Assembly (NCBI RefSeq): GCF_040362915.1
Contig: NZ_AP029612.1
Location: forward strand, 2,232,001-2,296,000
Direction of reading: 5' to 3'
DNA: 64,000 nucleotides
Origin: Sediminibacterium sp. KACHI17
Lineage (GTDB): Bacteria > Bacteroidota > Bacteroidia > Chitinophagales > Chitinophagaceae
The position numbers and the translations under genes are program-made. The notes beneath the pieces were generated by a model that was not told the origin of the DNA, did no database searches, and saw only the letters and a program-made list of their open reading frames with translations. How positions within the stretch are numbered: the first letter of the stretch is position 1; each line of letters starts with the position of its first letter. This document shows positions 18,786 through 28,341 of the stretch, piece by piece.

Positions 18786-19259
18786 ATGACAGCCATTAAA
18801 AAACTCGGCAAACGAAAAAGAATTGCGCTGGTTGCCCATGACCATAAGAAAGCAGATCTCATGGAATGGGTAGTTCATAACAGAACTGTACTATCAAAAC
18901 ACGAGTTGTTTGCTACGGGAACCACGGGAAGAATCATTGAAGAGAAATTAGATCGACCGGTAAGAAAATTAATGAGCGGTCCAATGGGTGGTGATCAACA
19001 AATCGGCGCCATGATCGCCAACGGCGAAATAGATATGATGTTCTTCTTCTGGGATCCGATGGAAGCCCAACCTCATGATAGCGATGTTAAAGCACTACTG
19101 CGTTTATGTGTGCTTTGGAATATACCGATGGCTTGTGATAGAGCTACTGCTGATTTTCTCATCACATCACCATTCATGCACGAAGAATACGAATCACAGT
19201 TACCCGACTACAGCGATTATTTAAATCGATCTATCAAAAAACAAGAAGATGAGGGTTGA
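18786..19259 (+). CDS. mgsA: Methylglyoxal synthase
   Basis: A 157-aa cytosolic enzyme converting dihydroxyacetone phosphate to methylglyoxal and phosphate, a glycolytic bypass under phosphate limitation. Typical blocks are IALVAHDHKKADLMEW, TGTTGRIIEE, SGPMGGDQQIGAMI with the catalytic Asp near residue 70, and FFWDPMEAQPHDSDVKALLR with His97 and Asp100. The C-terminal QDEG tail overlaps the next gene by 11 bases, indicating coupled translation with the GNAT gene. Confidence 0.97.
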   Translation: MTAIKKLGKRKRIALVAHDHKKADLMEWVVHNRTVLSKHELFATGTTGRIIEEKLDRPVRKLMSGPMGGDQQIGAMIANGEIDMMFFFWDPMEAQPHDSDVKALLRLCVLWNIPMACDRATADFLITSPFMHEEYESQLPDYSDYLNRSIKKQEDEG

Positions 19260-19758
19260 ATTGAGGAGATGGCGCATGCAGGACGCACAAGCGCTGGCCG
19301 CTGTAGCTAACAATCGAAATATCTGGAACCAGGTGAGGGATTTTTTCCCGAGTCCATATACAGTAAGCGATGCCATACAATGGATCGGTATGACCGAAAA
19401 AGAATCACCGGCATTGAACTTTGCGATTCTTTATGATGGACAAGTGGTTGGAGGAGTTGGTTTAGTAACCAAACAAGATATCTATCGAAAGAACATTGAG
19501 ATCGGTTATTATATCGGGGAAGCCTATTGGGGAAAAGGAATCGCAACAGAAGCCTGTAAACTTATATGCAGTTATGTCGAGCAACAAATGGATGTGGTCA
19601 GAATAGAAGCCAGTACGTTTCATCACAACAAAGCCTCGATGAGGGTGTTATTAAAAAATGGTTTTTACTTGGAAGCCATCAAGCAAAAGGCGATCATTAA
19701 AAACAATCAGTTGTTGGATGAATATTTGTGGGTGAAGCGAATGGGTAATAAGGGATAA
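19249..19758 (+). CDS. GNAT N-acetyltransferase, RimJ/RimL-like
   Basis: A 169-aa acetyltransferase. The acetyl-CoA-binding motif is GYYIGEAYWGKGIATEACKL (the RimL-type WGKGIATEA), followed by IEASTFHHNKASMRVLLKNGF, the usual Asn-x-Ala-Ser-x-x-x-L-x-K-x-GF block. The acceptor could be a protein N-terminus, an amine or an antibiotic. RimJ/RimL-like members cannot be separated by sequence alone. It overlaps mgsA by 11 bases and begins ATG-AGG inside the mgsA tail. Confidence 0.87.
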   Translation: MRVELRRWRMQDAQALAAVANNRNIWNQVRDFFPSPYTVSDAIQWIGMTEKESPALNFAILYDGQVVGGVGLVTKQDIYRKNIEIGYYIGEAYWGKGIATEACKLICSYVEQQMDVVRIEASTFHHNKASMRVLLKNGFYLEAIKQKAIIKNNQLLDEYLWVKRMGNKG

Positions 19759-19829
19759 AGAAATCAAGCAAAAAAAATAATAGAACACAATCGTCAGCGA
19801 AAAAGTTTTTAAACCAATACCAGAACACT

Positions 19830-21482
19830 ATGAGAATTTTGTGGATTTGTTTTGCACTCATTGTAAGTGCTAGTGTAGAAGCACAGGACACGTTATCTAA
19901 AAAAGACATTCCAGCAGCAGCACGATTATTCGACCTGAATTTTACACAAAAAGAGATCGACACGATGTACGCCGGGGTGAAAGAAAATATTGGCGTGTTT
20001 CAGCGAATGCATCAGCAAAGTCTCAATAATAGCACCCAGCCGGCATTTGCACACAGTGCTATTTTACCGGGAATGCAATTCAATACCAAACAAGAAAAAA
20101 TAGATTGGGGCCTTCCCAAAAATGTTGCGCTGCCGGCCAATAAAAATGAACTGGCCTGGTATAGTATACCACAGCTGGCATCACTGATCAAGAATAAAAA
20201 GATCTCTTCTACGGAACTAACAAAATTCTTTATCGAACGCATCAAAAAGTATGGTGATAGTTTACAGTGTGTGATATCTATTACTGAATCCCTTGCACTT
20301 GAACAGGCTGCGAATGCGGATGCAGAAATAGCATCCGGAAAATACCGCGGTCCTTTGCATGGTATTCCTTATGGACTCAAAGACCTGTTTGCTGTAAAAG
20401 GAACCAAAACAACCTGGGGTGCAGAGCCGTATAAAAATCAGGTAATAGATGAAGACGCTTTTGTATATACACAACTAAAAGAAGCGGGAGCCGTTTTGGT
20501 TGGCAAGTTTACGCTCGGTGCATTAGCGATGGGTGATTACTGGTATGGCGGAAGAACCAAGAACCCATGGAATACGCGCTTCGGATCATCAGGATCATCG
20601 GCAGGATCAGCATCAGCAACCGTTGCCGGATTGGTACCTTTTGCCATCGGTACAGAAACCTGGGGCTCTATCATTTCTCCTTCATCAACCTGCGGAGCTA
20701 CAGGACTGAGACCCACATTCGGCGCCATCAGTCGCTCTGGTGCTATGACCCTGAGTTGGAGTTTAGACAAAGTGGGCCCCATATGCAGAAGTGCTGAAGA
20801 CGCGGCCATTGTTTATTACTATATCAAAGGAACCGACGGAAAAGATAAGAGTGCGGTAAATATGCCGTTTAATTACAAACCCAATACAGACATTAAAAAA
20901 ATGCGGATCGGTTATGCAAAAAATTATTTCGACAGGATCACCGATACCAGCAGAACAGAACTAAAAGTACTCGAAGCCTATCGTAACATGGGCATAGAAT
21001 TAATACCGGTAGATTTTCCGGATAGTGCCGTATATCCTTTCAATATCATGGATGTGGTGATCAGCGCAGAATGTGCTGCTGCGTTTGATGATTTTACCAG
21101 AAAAGACATTGATGATTTAATGACCCGACAATTTTCTTTCGACTGGCCAAATACTTTTCGTGTATCAAGACTGATTCCTGCAGTAGAATATATCAATGCA
21201 AACAGACACCGATTACTGCTGATGCAAAAAGTAAATGAAGTAATTAGTCAGTTCGATGTGATCATTTGTCCGACAAGAGGAAGCGGCAATCAATCAGCGA
21301 TCACAAATCTTACCGGACATCCGGTTATCTGTTTTCCAACTGGATTTGACAGAAGATCCAATACTCCCACCAGTATTACATTGATCGGAAAATTATTTGA
21401 TGAAGCAAGTATACTGGCCGCCGCAAAAGCATATCAGCAAGTAACGGGCTGGGATGAAATGCACCCACCTGCCTATCAATAA
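19830..21482 (+). CDS. Exported amidase (amidase signature family)
   Basis: A 550-aa enzyme with signal peptide MRILWICFALIVSASVEAQ. It has the Ser-cisSer-Lys triad of the amidase signature family: Lys184 in HGIPYGLKDLFAVKG, cis-Ser in FGSSGSSAGSASATVAG (about 256/257) and nucleophile Ser280 in IGTETWGSIISPSS. The canonical GTDTGGSIR is GTETWGSII here, so the oxyanion loop differs. The N-terminal 100 residues precede the domain and are helical. It should hydrolyse an amide in the periplasm. The substrate (peptide, aryl-amide or other) is not determined. A terminator follows closely. Confidence 0.88.
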   Translation: MRILWICFALIVSASVEAQDTLSKKDIPAAARLFDLNFTQKEIDTMYAGVKENIGVFQRMHQQSLNNSTQPAFAHSAILPGMQFNTKQEKIDWGLPKNVALPANKNELAWYSIPQLASLIKNKKISSTELTKFFIERIKKYGDSLQCVISITESLALEQAANADAEIASGKYRGPLHGIPYGLKDLFAVKGTKTTWGAEPYKNQVIDEDAFVYTQLKEAGAVLVGKFTLGALAMGDYWYGGRTKNPWNTRFGSSGSSAGSASATVAGLVPFAIGTETWGSIISPSSTCGATGLRPTFGAISRSGAMTLSWSLDKVGPICRSAEDAAIVYYYIKGTDGKDKSAVNMPFNYKPNTDIKKMRIGYAKNYFDRITDTSRTELKVLEAYRNMGIELIPVDFPDSAVYPFNIMDVVISAECAAAFDDFTRKDIDDLMTRQFSFDWPNTFRVSRLIPAVEYINANRHRLLLMQKVNEVISQFDVIICPTRGSGNQSAITNLTGHPVICFPTGFDRRSNTPTSITLIGKLFDEASILAAAKAYQQVTGWDEMHPPAYQ

Positions 21483-21497
21483 AAAACAGTAAAACAA

Positions 21498-21521
21498 AAG
21501 GCCCGGATTCCGGGCTTTTTT
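21498..21521 (+). terminator. Intrinsic terminator after amidase
   Basis: GCCCGG (21501-21506) pairs with CCGGGC (21510-21515) around ATT, followed by six T residues. Confidence 0.85.
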
Positions 21522-21553
21522 CGTATTGTTATAGAACGGTTGTAAACCCCCTT

Positions 21554-23407
21554 ATGGCTTTAAGATCCAATACAAACATCATCATCCTAATAACGGGAGC
21601 TGTTTTGCTCTTTGTGTTTACCATGCTCGGGGCATTTCGCCTTACGCATTTCAGCAATGATCTTTCTACTCCCGAATTTTTTATAACGGCAGATTCTGCC
21701 GATTATTCACCTGAAAAAGCACTCACTCAAATTCAAAAATATCCTGAAAAGATCACGGATGGTTTTTTCAATGCAGGATTCACACAATACCGTTGGTGGG
21801 TATTGATAACGGTTTCACCAAAGGAGAAAAGCTGGCTACAGATCGCAAATCCACACATCAATGATATTCGTATTTATGAGGAGGATGAAGGTAAGTGGCG
21901 GCAAAACTATGTATCGGGGGATTATTATCCTTATGAAAAAAGGGTCTTTGATGACCCTGATTTCTGGTATCCGATATCACCCAAACAGCAACGAATTCTG
22001 ATGCTTGTAGATAAAAAAGGCGAATCACTCAATATACCCTTACGAATGATCCGTGAAAGCGCGTTGGCACCTTATCTCGCCAACCGAAACTTCTTTCATG
22101 GAATATTCTTCGGGTGGATCATTTTATTGTTGATGCTGAACGCTTTTTTATGGATCTCCCTCAAAGACCACATCCATCTGTTTTATATTCTCTATGTTTC
22201 CTTTTCTGTTTGCTGGATCATCGCACAGTGGGGAATCGGGTTTCGTTTTTTTTGGCCGGAATGGACAGACTTCACCGCAAAAGCGCGCCCCTTCTTTTCT
22301 AATGTTTCCTATATTTTTTTACTGGAATTAACCGCCCGCTTTTTTACCATACCCAATACACAGGCTTTATTTACAAGAGCGATCAGGATCGTTCAGACTT
22401 TATTGGTCATTTCAAGTATAGGATTATTACTGATCGATTATGCAAGTAGTTCAACATTGCTGCGATATGTTTTTTTAACGAGCATGAATATAATCTGGAT
22501 CGTAGCAGCGATACTGATTATTCTATTCATTGCCAAGAGTTATAAAAAACAAAGAACATTATCACAGTTCTTTCTTGCCGCCATTGGTTTCTTCGCGGCG
22601 TATGTGATCTTGCTGCTTTTATCACAATACAATTTGGGAGGACAATGGATGTTCTTTGCAAATGTATATGGAGCACCAGTTGGATTTTTAGGAGAGAGTA
22701 CGATTCTTTCTTTTGGTCTTTCACAACGCTATAACGTGTATAAAAAAGAAAAAGAACTGATCACACAGGCGCTGGAAAAAGAAAAAAGAGAAGTAGCCGA
22801 TAAGATGATCCAAACCCAGGAAGAAGAAAGAAACAGACTGGCGCGGGAATTGCATGATGGATTAGGAGGATTATTGGGTGGGATCAGGATCGGAGCGCAT
22901 CACCGTTTAAAATCAGATCCCGAAACACAAAATTGGATAGGAGAACAGATTGATCTGGCAGTAACCGACCTGCGCAATATCGCTCATGATCTGATGCCTG
23001 TGCAATTACAGGAACAGGGATTGGATAAAATCCTGGAAAAAACAGTATCAAGATGGAATGGCGGTGAAGGAATCAAGATCCGTTATAGCAGCCAACTCAT
23101 CAACAGATACCCTTTGAGAACAGAGGCGGCATTATATAGGATTGTGTTGGAGCTATTGCACAATATCAAAAAACACGCAGAAGCAACAGAAGTAACCATT
23201 GAGATTTGGGAAGATGAAAAAATGAAGAAACTAACTTTGCTGGTAGAAGACAATGGAAAAGGATTCGATATGGGAAAAGAAGAGGGAATCGGATGTAAAA
23301 GTATTCGACAGCGTGTTCAGTATATGAATGGAAAAGTAAATTTGGACTCCAGTCACCTGGGCTCCACAGTGATCATAGATGTATCCTTGGAAAACGAAAA
23401 CAGATAA
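21554..23407 (+). CDS. 7TMR-DISM sensor histidine kinase (HisKA_3 type)
   Basis: A 617-aa membrane kinase. After a first helix (about 9-29), residues 40-170 form an extracytoplasmic DISM-like sensor (YRWWVLITVSPKEKSWLQI). About seven hydrophobic helices (180-400) follow, then a coiled linker EKELITQALEKEKREVADK. The dimerisation/phosphoacceptor block RNRLARELHDGLGGLLGGIR places the phospho-His at about 434, a NarL/DesK-type HisKA_3. The ATPase domain has ELLHNIKKHAEATEV and VEDNGKGFDMG. The next gene, a LuxR-type regulator, begins 1 base after the stop, so they form a two-gene operon. The ligand is unknown. Confidence 0.94.
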   Translation: MALRSNTNIIILITGAVLLFVFTMLGAFRLTHFSNDLSTPEFFITADSADYSPEKALTQIQKYPEKITDGFFNAGFTQYRWWVLITVSPKEKSWLQIANPHINDIRIYEEDEGKWRQNYVSGDYYPYEKRVFDDPDFWYPISPKQQRILMLVDKKGESLNIPLRMIRESALAPYLANRNFFHGIFFGWIILLLMLNAFLWISLKDHIHLFYILYVSFSVCWIIAQWGIGFRFFWPEWTDFTAKARPFFSNVSYIFLLELTARFFTIPNTQALFTRAIRIVQTLLVISSIGLLLIDYASSSTLLRYVFLTSMNIIWIVAAILIILFIAKSYKKQRTLSQFFLAAIGFFAAYVILLLLSQYNLGGQWMFFANVYGAPVGFLGESTILSFGLSQRYNVYKKEKELITQALEKEKREVADKMIQTQEEERNRLARELHDGLGGLLGGIRIGAHHRLKSDPETQNWIGEQIDLAVTDLRNIAHDLMPVQLQEQGLDKILEKTVSRWNGGEGIKIRYSSQLINRYPLRTEAALYRIVLELLHNIKKHAEATEVTIEIWEDEKMKKLTLLVEDNGKGFDMGKEEGIGCKSIRQRVQYMNGKVNLDSSHLGSTVIIDVSLENENR

Positions 23408-23408
23408 C

Positions 23409-24017
23409 ATGAGAAAAGTAAGTGTTGCCATTGCAGATGATCATAAAATATTTGCAGAAGGCATACAAAGTGTGACCAAAGAGATCGATTGGATCATATG
23501 GGCGGGAGCGGCACATAGCGCAGCAGAAACCATTGCCTTATTCAAAGCAAAGCAGCCTGAAGTATTGTTGCTGGATTATCATTTACCCGATGGAAAAGGA
23601 TCAGAAGTTGCGGCAACGATCCTTCAAGAATTTCCGAAAGCAATTATTCTGATTCTAAGCATGGAGCACGATAATGATATTATTTATCAGTGTAAAACAG
23701 CCGGGGTGAAAGGATACCTGATCAAAAACCTTTCCTCTGATGAACTGCTGGAAGCTATTCAGCAATCTGTGGATGGACAAGAAATTTTTATGTGGGCGCC
23801 CGAAAAACCAGCGACTGCAAAACATGCAGACGTACTGAGTAAAAGAGAAAAAGAGATCATACGACTGATCACACAAGGGTTGACCAGCCAGGAAATAGCA
23901 GAAAAATTATTCTTAAGCACCTATACCGTAGACACCCATCGCAGAAACATTTTGAGAAAACTGGATTTGAAAAATACCGCAATGATGGTGTTATATGCAC
24001 AGCAACATCAGTTGTGA
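23409..24017 (+). CDS. LuxR/NarL-type response regulator
   Basis: A 202-aa regulator, partner of the upstream kinase. The receiver domain has phospho-acceptor Asp56 in EVLLLDYHLPDGKG, the acid pair in VAIADDHKIF and Lys in GVKGYLIKNLSSDELL. The C-terminal LuxR helix-turn-helix is LSKREKEIIRLITQGLTSQE with DTHRRNILRKL. It starts at ATG 23409, one base after the kinase stop. Ending at 24017, it converges on a minus-strand gene that ends at 24039. Confidence 0.95.
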   Translation: MRKVSVAIADDHKIFAEGIQSVTKEIDWIIWAGAAHSAAETIALFKAKQPEVLLLDYHLPDGKGSEVAATILQEFPKAIILILSMEHDNDIIYQCKTAGVKGYLIKNLSSDELLEAIQQSVDGQEIFMWAPEKPATAKHADVLSKREKEIIRLITQGLTSQEIAEKLFLSTYTVDTHRRNILRKLDLKNTAMMVLYAQQHQL

Positions 24018-24038
24018 AGTGTTTGAATAAGCGGACGT

Positions 24039-24713
24039 TTAATCTTGTTTCGAAGCAATATAAATTTCGTGTCGATACTTTGGACTAACAATCATGATGT
24101 CTTTAGCAGAACGGTTTTGTAAAGAGAGCACAATCCCCTTTTTAAAAAAGATTTCGTTTTGTCTCTTATAAATTACCGGATCTTCAGCATCATCTTTACA
24201 GCGTTCGAATTCTTTTTGGACATCTATTTTACCTGTTACCAAATTAAAATCAAAAGAGCCAAAATATTCACAGGGTTTACCGTAATGACTTTCACACCCT
24301 ATTAATTTAAACTCCCTTCCATCATAGCGATACTTGTCAGTGATATTCCATTTCCAGCTACTTCCTCCTTCTTGTAAAATTTTTAAAATACCTTTTTCAA
24401 TAACCATTTCACCATATGGATCGCCCATCATTCCTCCATCACGACTACCCATCAATGCCTGTGTAGATTTTTGCCAAACGGACCATTTATGATTGACCAG
24501 TTTATATATAATCAGCTCTCTAGGAACACCATCATCTATCGCCTCTTCATCGCTTTTTGTATTATAGGCAACAACAAGTTCATCCACCCCATCTTTATCA
24601 AGATCGCCACGAATAGAGTCAACAATAGAATAATTGCGCGGAATCGGAACATTTTGTGAGAGACATACTGTTGCTGAAAAGAAAAGCATCAAGAATAAAA
24701 AGAGATGTTTCAT
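24039..24713 (-). CDS. Exported hypothetical protein with a VCBS-like calcium loop
   Basis: A 224-aa protein with a signal peptide (MKHLFLFLMLFFSATVCLSQ). One clear EF-hand/VCBS-like loop is visible, RGDLDKDGVDELVVAYN, where the acidic DxDxDG residues could bind Ca2+. The rest has alternating strands (WKWNITDKYRYDGREFKLIG). I recognise no named enzyme family. A single loop suggests an FG-GAP-like structural element. It is transcribed alone between the regulator and an esterase gene. Confidence 0.7.
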   Translation of the reverse strand: MKHLFLFLMLFFSATVCLSQNVPIPRNYSIVDSIRGDLDKDGVDELVVAYNTKSDEEAIDDGVPRELIIYKLVNHKWSVWQKSTQALMGSRDGGMMGDPYGEMVIEKGILKILQEGGSSWKWNITDKYRYDGREFKLIGCESHYGKPCEYFGSFDFNLVTGKIDVQKEFERCKDDAEDPVIYKRQNEIFFKKGIVLSLQNRSAKDIMIVSPKYRHEIYIASKQD

Positions 24714-24823
24714 AGGTGGGTCTTTTGTCAGGATAAAATAAAACTACAAAAACCGCACAAAAGACGACCACAAAACCAAAGCTAACTTATAGGATGTTTG
24801 TATATTTATCCAAACGATTCCAT

Positions 24824-25615
24824 ATGAAAAACATCCTGTCACTGCTGTTTCTTATCCCCTTTTCTACTGCATTGACCGCACAGGACTTTTCTGCTTATGA
24901 AAAGAAGCAATTGATCCGAGGAAACGATACGCTTCACTACCGCATTTTGTATCCGGCTAAGTATAAAAAGAACAAAGCATATCCACTTGTTATGTTTTTG
25001 CATGGCTCTGGCGAAAGGGGGAACGACAATGAAGCACAGCTTACACATGGCGCCAAACTATTTCTAGAACCTACCAATCGTAAATATTTTGAAAGCATCG
25101 TTATCTTCCCGCAATGCCCGAAAAATATGACATGGTCTAAGTACAAGCGATCTGCAGAAAGACAATGGGCAGCCGTAGATTCTGAAGGTGATGCCCCGGT
25201 TTCACAACAACTTGTGAAAGCATTAATGGATAGTCTGGTTGATACCAGACATGTAAATCCTAGAAGAGTATATCTCGGTGGATTATCAATGGGAGCTTTT
25301 GGAGCCTATGATCTGTTACGTCGCTATCCCGACTTTTTTGCGGCTGCATTTCCAATTTGTGGCATCGCAGACATACCATTGTTAGTGCATAATGCAAAAG
25401 ATGTTCCTATGTGGATCTTCCATGGTGAAAAAGATCCTGTTGTATCCCCAGAGCCTAACCGCGAATTGTATAAAGCTTTGATGACAGCAGGTGCTAAAGA
25501 TGTGACCTACTCAGAATATCCCGGAGTGGCACACGATAGTTGGAATAACGCGTTCGCGGAACCCAAATTATTGCCTTGGTTGTTTTCACAAAAGAAGAAG
25601 ATGAAAAAGAACTAA
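24824..25615 (+). CDS. Secreted alpha/beta hydrolase (esterase family)
   Basis: A 263-aa hydrolase with signal peptide MKNILSLLFLIPFSTALTAQ. The fold has MFLHGSGERGNDNEAQLTHG, the nucleophile elbow GGLSMGAFGAYDLL (G-x-S-x-G), an acid in FHGEKDPVVS and the final histidine in GVAHDSWNNAF. The GSGERG motif after the oxyanion strand is typical of esterase/PHB-depolymerase-like or phospholipase/carboxylesterase-type enzymes in Bacteroidota. The substrate is unknown, with exported sugar esters or polyesters plausible. The start is ATG 24824. A TATATTTA stretch lies about 15 bases upstream. Confidence 0.85.
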   Translation: MKNILSLLFLIPFSTALTAQDFSAYEKKQLIRGNDTLHYRILYPAKYKKNKAYPLVMFLHGSGERGNDNEAQLTHGAKLFLEPTNRKYFESIVIFPQCPKNMTWSKYKRSAERQWAAVDSEGDAPVSQQLVKALMDSLVDTRHVNPRRVYLGGLSMGAFGAYDLLRRYPDFFAAAFPICGIADIPLLVHNAKDVPMWIFHGEKDPVVSPEPNRELYKALMTAGAKDVTYSEYPGVAHDSWNNAFAEPKLLPWLFSQKKKMKKN

Positions 25616-25682
25616 GACAAACTTTGCGTGAATGGATTACTACGATGAATACTGAAATTTTTTTAGATCTCAATAAAAGCGT

Positions 25683-26825
25683 TTGAAATCATTTATCCTT
25701 GCCTGTGCTGTATTGGTTATGTATGCGTGTTCTCCGTTCAAAAAAGTAACGGTACAAGTAACACCACAATCACTGCGATTAATAGACGTGTACGATATCC
25801 CTTATCAGTTTTCGTTTCGTGAAACAACTGTAGGAGGCTTATCAGGCATTGATTATGATCATAAACAGCAAATTTTCTACACGATCAGCGATGACCGATC
25901 TTCTTTACAACCTGCGCGGTTTTATTCGATGAAGATCTTATTCAATGATCAGCAGATCGACACAGTTTTGTTTCAGCAGGTTGTTACATTGAAACAACCG
26001 AACGGACAACCCTATCCCTCTTCCAAAGAAAATCCACAACAAACACCCGACCCGGAAGCCATTCGTTATGATCCGATCCAAAAGCAATTGATATGGACCA
26101 GTGAAGGAGAAAGAATCGTAACAGCAAAAGATACCGTGATCGCAGATCCATCTATTCATTTGGTCGATAAGACCGGAAAATATATTCGCAGTCTTTCATT
26201 GCCGGATAATTTACGCATGTCAGCAATGGAAAAAGGTCCACGGAGAAACGGTGTTGTAGAAGGAGCGACATTCGCGAATAATTATCAAACTTTATTCGTT
26301 AGTCTGGAAGAACCAAGATATGAAGATGGTCCACAAGCAGCATTGGAACCGAATGATGCGTGGGTTCGTCTGTATCAGTTTAATATGGCCTATGGAAAAG
26401 CGGTTGCACAATATGCTTATAAACTTGATCCGGTTGCATATGCGCCGAATCCGGCGGGAAGTTTTATGGTGAATGGAATACCCGATATCATGGATATTGG
26501 TAACAACCGATTGTTGGTGATGGAGCGTTCTTTTTCTACTGGCAGACTTGCCTGCACGATCAAAATTTTTATGGTTGATCTGAATGGGGCCGAAGATATC
26601 AGCGCGGTGAAGAGTTTGAAAAATGCTCCGCCCCAAAAGCCACTTCGGAAAAAACTATTGCTGAATCTGGATGAGTTAGGAATCTATACTGATAATGTAG
26701 AAGGCATGTGCCTGGGGCCCAGATTAAAAAACGGAAAACGATCTTTATGGATGATCGCTGATAATAATTTCTCACCTTTGGAAAGATCACAACTCTTTTT
26801 ATTTGAAGTGAATGAATCGTTATGA
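25683..26825 (+). CDS. Esterase-like phytase-family lipoprotein (TTG start)
   Basis: A 380-aa predicted lipoprotein: MKSFILACAVLVMYAC is an acceptable type-II signal. The body resembles the esterase-like phytase (Phytase-like) beta-propeller: FRETTVGGLSGIDYDHKQQ, FYTISDDRSS, QTPDPEAIRYDP, FVSLEEPRYEDGP and NVEGMCLGPRLKNGK. Phytase family proteins remove phosphate from inositol phosphates, but members of this subgroup have not all been assayed. An in-frame stop at 25674 leaves TTG 25683 as the only reasonable start, and it gives a proper signal peptide. The stop overlaps the next gene by 4 bases (ATGA). Confidence 0.8.
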   Translation: MKSFILACAVLVMYACSPFKKVTVQVTPQSLRLIDVYDIPYQFSFRETTVGGLSGIDYDHKQQIFYTISDDRSSLQPARFYSMKILFNDQQIDTVLFQQVVTLKQPNGQPYPSSKENPQQTPDPEAIRYDPIQKQLIWTSEGERIVTAKDTVIADPSIHLVDKTGKYIRSLSLPDNLRMSAMEKGPRRNGVVEGATFANNYQTLFVSLEEPRYEDGPQAALEPNDAWVRLYQFNMAYGKAVAQYAYKLDPVAYAPNPAGSFMVNGIPDIMDIGNNRLLVMERSFSTGRLACTIKIFMVDLNGAEDISAVKSLKNAPPQKPLRKKLLLNLDELGIYTDNVEGMCLGPRLKNGKRSLWMIADNNFSPLERSQLFLFEVNESL

Positions 26826-27409
26826 AGCAACTGATCTTTCTTTTTCTTTTAATATCGCTGATTGCATGCACCGAGACGATAAATTCGGGAAATCCACATG
26901 TGGTCATTGAAACAAAATATGGTGAAATTGAATTGGAGCTCTATGCCGATAAGGCCCCTGCAACAACTGCTGCTTTTTTAAGTTATGTGGATTCGGGTTT
27001 TTATGAGAACACATCTTTTTACAGGGTCTTGAATGTAAACAATCAACCTTCGAACGCGCCAAAGACAGAGATTTTACAAGGCGGATTGTGGCGCACCAAA
27101 AACGAAAAAGCAAGAAGCATTACAGGGATACCTCATGAGAGTACCGGCAAAACAGGCGTAAAACATAAAGATGGAGTGATATCTGTAGCGAGATTGGCAC
27201 CCGGCACTGCGGGAAGCGAATTTTTTATTTGTATTGATGATCAACCCGGACTAGATGAAGGCGGCGAGAATGTTGAAGACAAATTAGGCTATGCCGCATT
27301 TGGAAAAGTGATCAAGGGGATGAGTGTTGTACGAAAGATTTATATGCAGAATGACAGAAATCAGTACCTCGATCCTCCGATTGCGATTTATAATGTCAGA
27401 AGAAAGTGA
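26822..27409 (+). CDS. Cyclophilin-type peptidyl-prolyl isomerase lipoprotein
   Basis: A 195-aa cyclophilin with a lipoprotein signal (MKQLIFLFLLISLIAC). The fold shows VVIETKYGEIELELYADKAP, the YRVLN strand, and GSEFFICIDDQPGLD with the GYAAFGKVIKGMSVVRKI C-terminal blocks. The insert GIPHESTGKTGVKHKDG replaces the usual GG-SIYG loop. It should catalyse cis-trans proline isomerisation in the periplasm or at the outer membrane. The start overlaps the phytase-like gene by 4 bases, indicating co-translation. Confidence 0.9.
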   Translation: MKQLIFLFLLISLIACTETINSGNPHVVIETKYGEIELELYADKAPATTAAFLSYVDSGFYENTSFYRVLNVNNQPSNAPKTEILQGGLWRTKNEKARSITGIPHESTGKTGVKHKDGVISVARLAPGTAGSEFFICIDDQPGLDEGGENVEDKLGYAAFGKVIKGMSVVRKIYMQNDRNQYLDPPIAIYNVRRK

Positions 27410-27488
27410 GAATATCAAAAAAAAGAAGATAAACTACTCATTTTCAGGTATTTTTTATAGATTTAAACAAGCCTAATTTTACTATATA

Positions 27489-27959
27489 ATGCGTGAACAA
27501 GTATTCTGTTATCGCCGGTTATTGGTATTGTTTTTATTCATCTTCGGAATTACGGAATTGAAGGCCCAAGAACCTGATTCAACCCAACAACAGGTTGATA
27601 AATTTGCCGATACAACCGGTGGGTATGGCTTTATGTATCTTTCTACTACCTGTATAGAATGTAATCCCAAAGGTTCTGCGCACTATAAAAAATTTGCGAT
27701 CATCAGTGGTTTTTATAAAGCCAAAGATTTTTATAGTTCAGTGGCAACGCGATCTGTCGGTCATTTTAAAAACAAGTTTGAAAAACTGGGTTACTTTAAA
27801 GATAAGGTAACGCAAACATGGAAATCACCCAAGCTGTTTGCAACGCTTCAAGAAATTATAGAATACCGAGATGATCTGATCGCAAAACTGAAGTCTGAAA
27901 ACTATGTGGTCGTCTTTTTTGATGATCGCATTAATACAGAAGAGCTTGAACGCGAATAG
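27489..27959 (+). CDS. Exported hypothetical protein with a CxxC pair
   Basis: A 156-aa protein with a signal peptide (LLVLFLFIFGITELKAQ). The conspicuous CIECNPKGSAHYKK segment has a CxxC pair. The C-terminus, ATLQEIIEYRDDLIAKLKSE, is helical. No family is recognised. It lies 10 bases upstream of a small membrane protein gene, and both run into a third gene. Confidence 0.65.
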   Translation: MREQVFCYRRLLVLFLFIFGITELKAQEPDSTQQQVDKFADTTGGYGFMYLSTTCIECNPKGSAHYKKFAIISGFYKAKDFYSSVATRSVGHFKNKFEKLGYFKDKVTQTWKSPKLFATLQEIIEYRDDLIAKLKSENYVVVFFDDRINTEELERE

Positions 27960-27969
27960 AAGGCTTTTG

Positions 27970-28341
27970 ATGGTAAGACTGATATGGGTGGTCGTACCCA
28001 TTATCATAGGAACGGCACTGTACTTAAAAGGAAGAAAGGTTCCGGTCTTATTTGAACGATGGTTATTGTATAATTCAAAAGAGACAAGCTCTTTTCCCGG
28101 CTCAATATGGATACCTGATTATTTATGGTGTGTTTCACTATGGATGGCGATGGTAATGGTTTGGGATGGTTGGGATCGGATTCCAAAGAGCTGGAAAATA
28201 GGAATAGCAGTAATGGTTTCTGCAACCGAATTATTCCAATGGTTGGGATGGTTGCATGGAACAGGAGATTGGATAGATGTATTGATGTACCAAATGGCGA
28301 TTTTAACCGTATATATCCTACACAAAACAAAACGAATATGA
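27970..28341 (+). CDS. Small VanZ-like membrane protein
   Basis: A 123-aa protein of about four hydrophobic helices (WVVVPIIIGTALYL, DYLWCVSLWMAMVMVW, KIGIAVMVSATELFQWL, VLMYQMAILTVYIL). GTGDWIDVLMYQ resembles the GTxDxxDxxxN region of VanZ-like proteins, but the match is partial. The start is ATG 27970; a longer frame begins inside the upstream gene. The TGA stop overlaps the ATG of the next gene by 4 bases, so translation is probably coupled. Confidence 0.65.
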   Translation: MVRLIWVVVPIIIGTALYLKGRKVPVLFERWLLYNSKETSSFPGSIWIPDYLWCVSLWMAMVMVWDGWDRIPKSWKIGIAVMVSATELFQWLGWLHGTGDWIDVLMYQMAILTVYILHKTKRI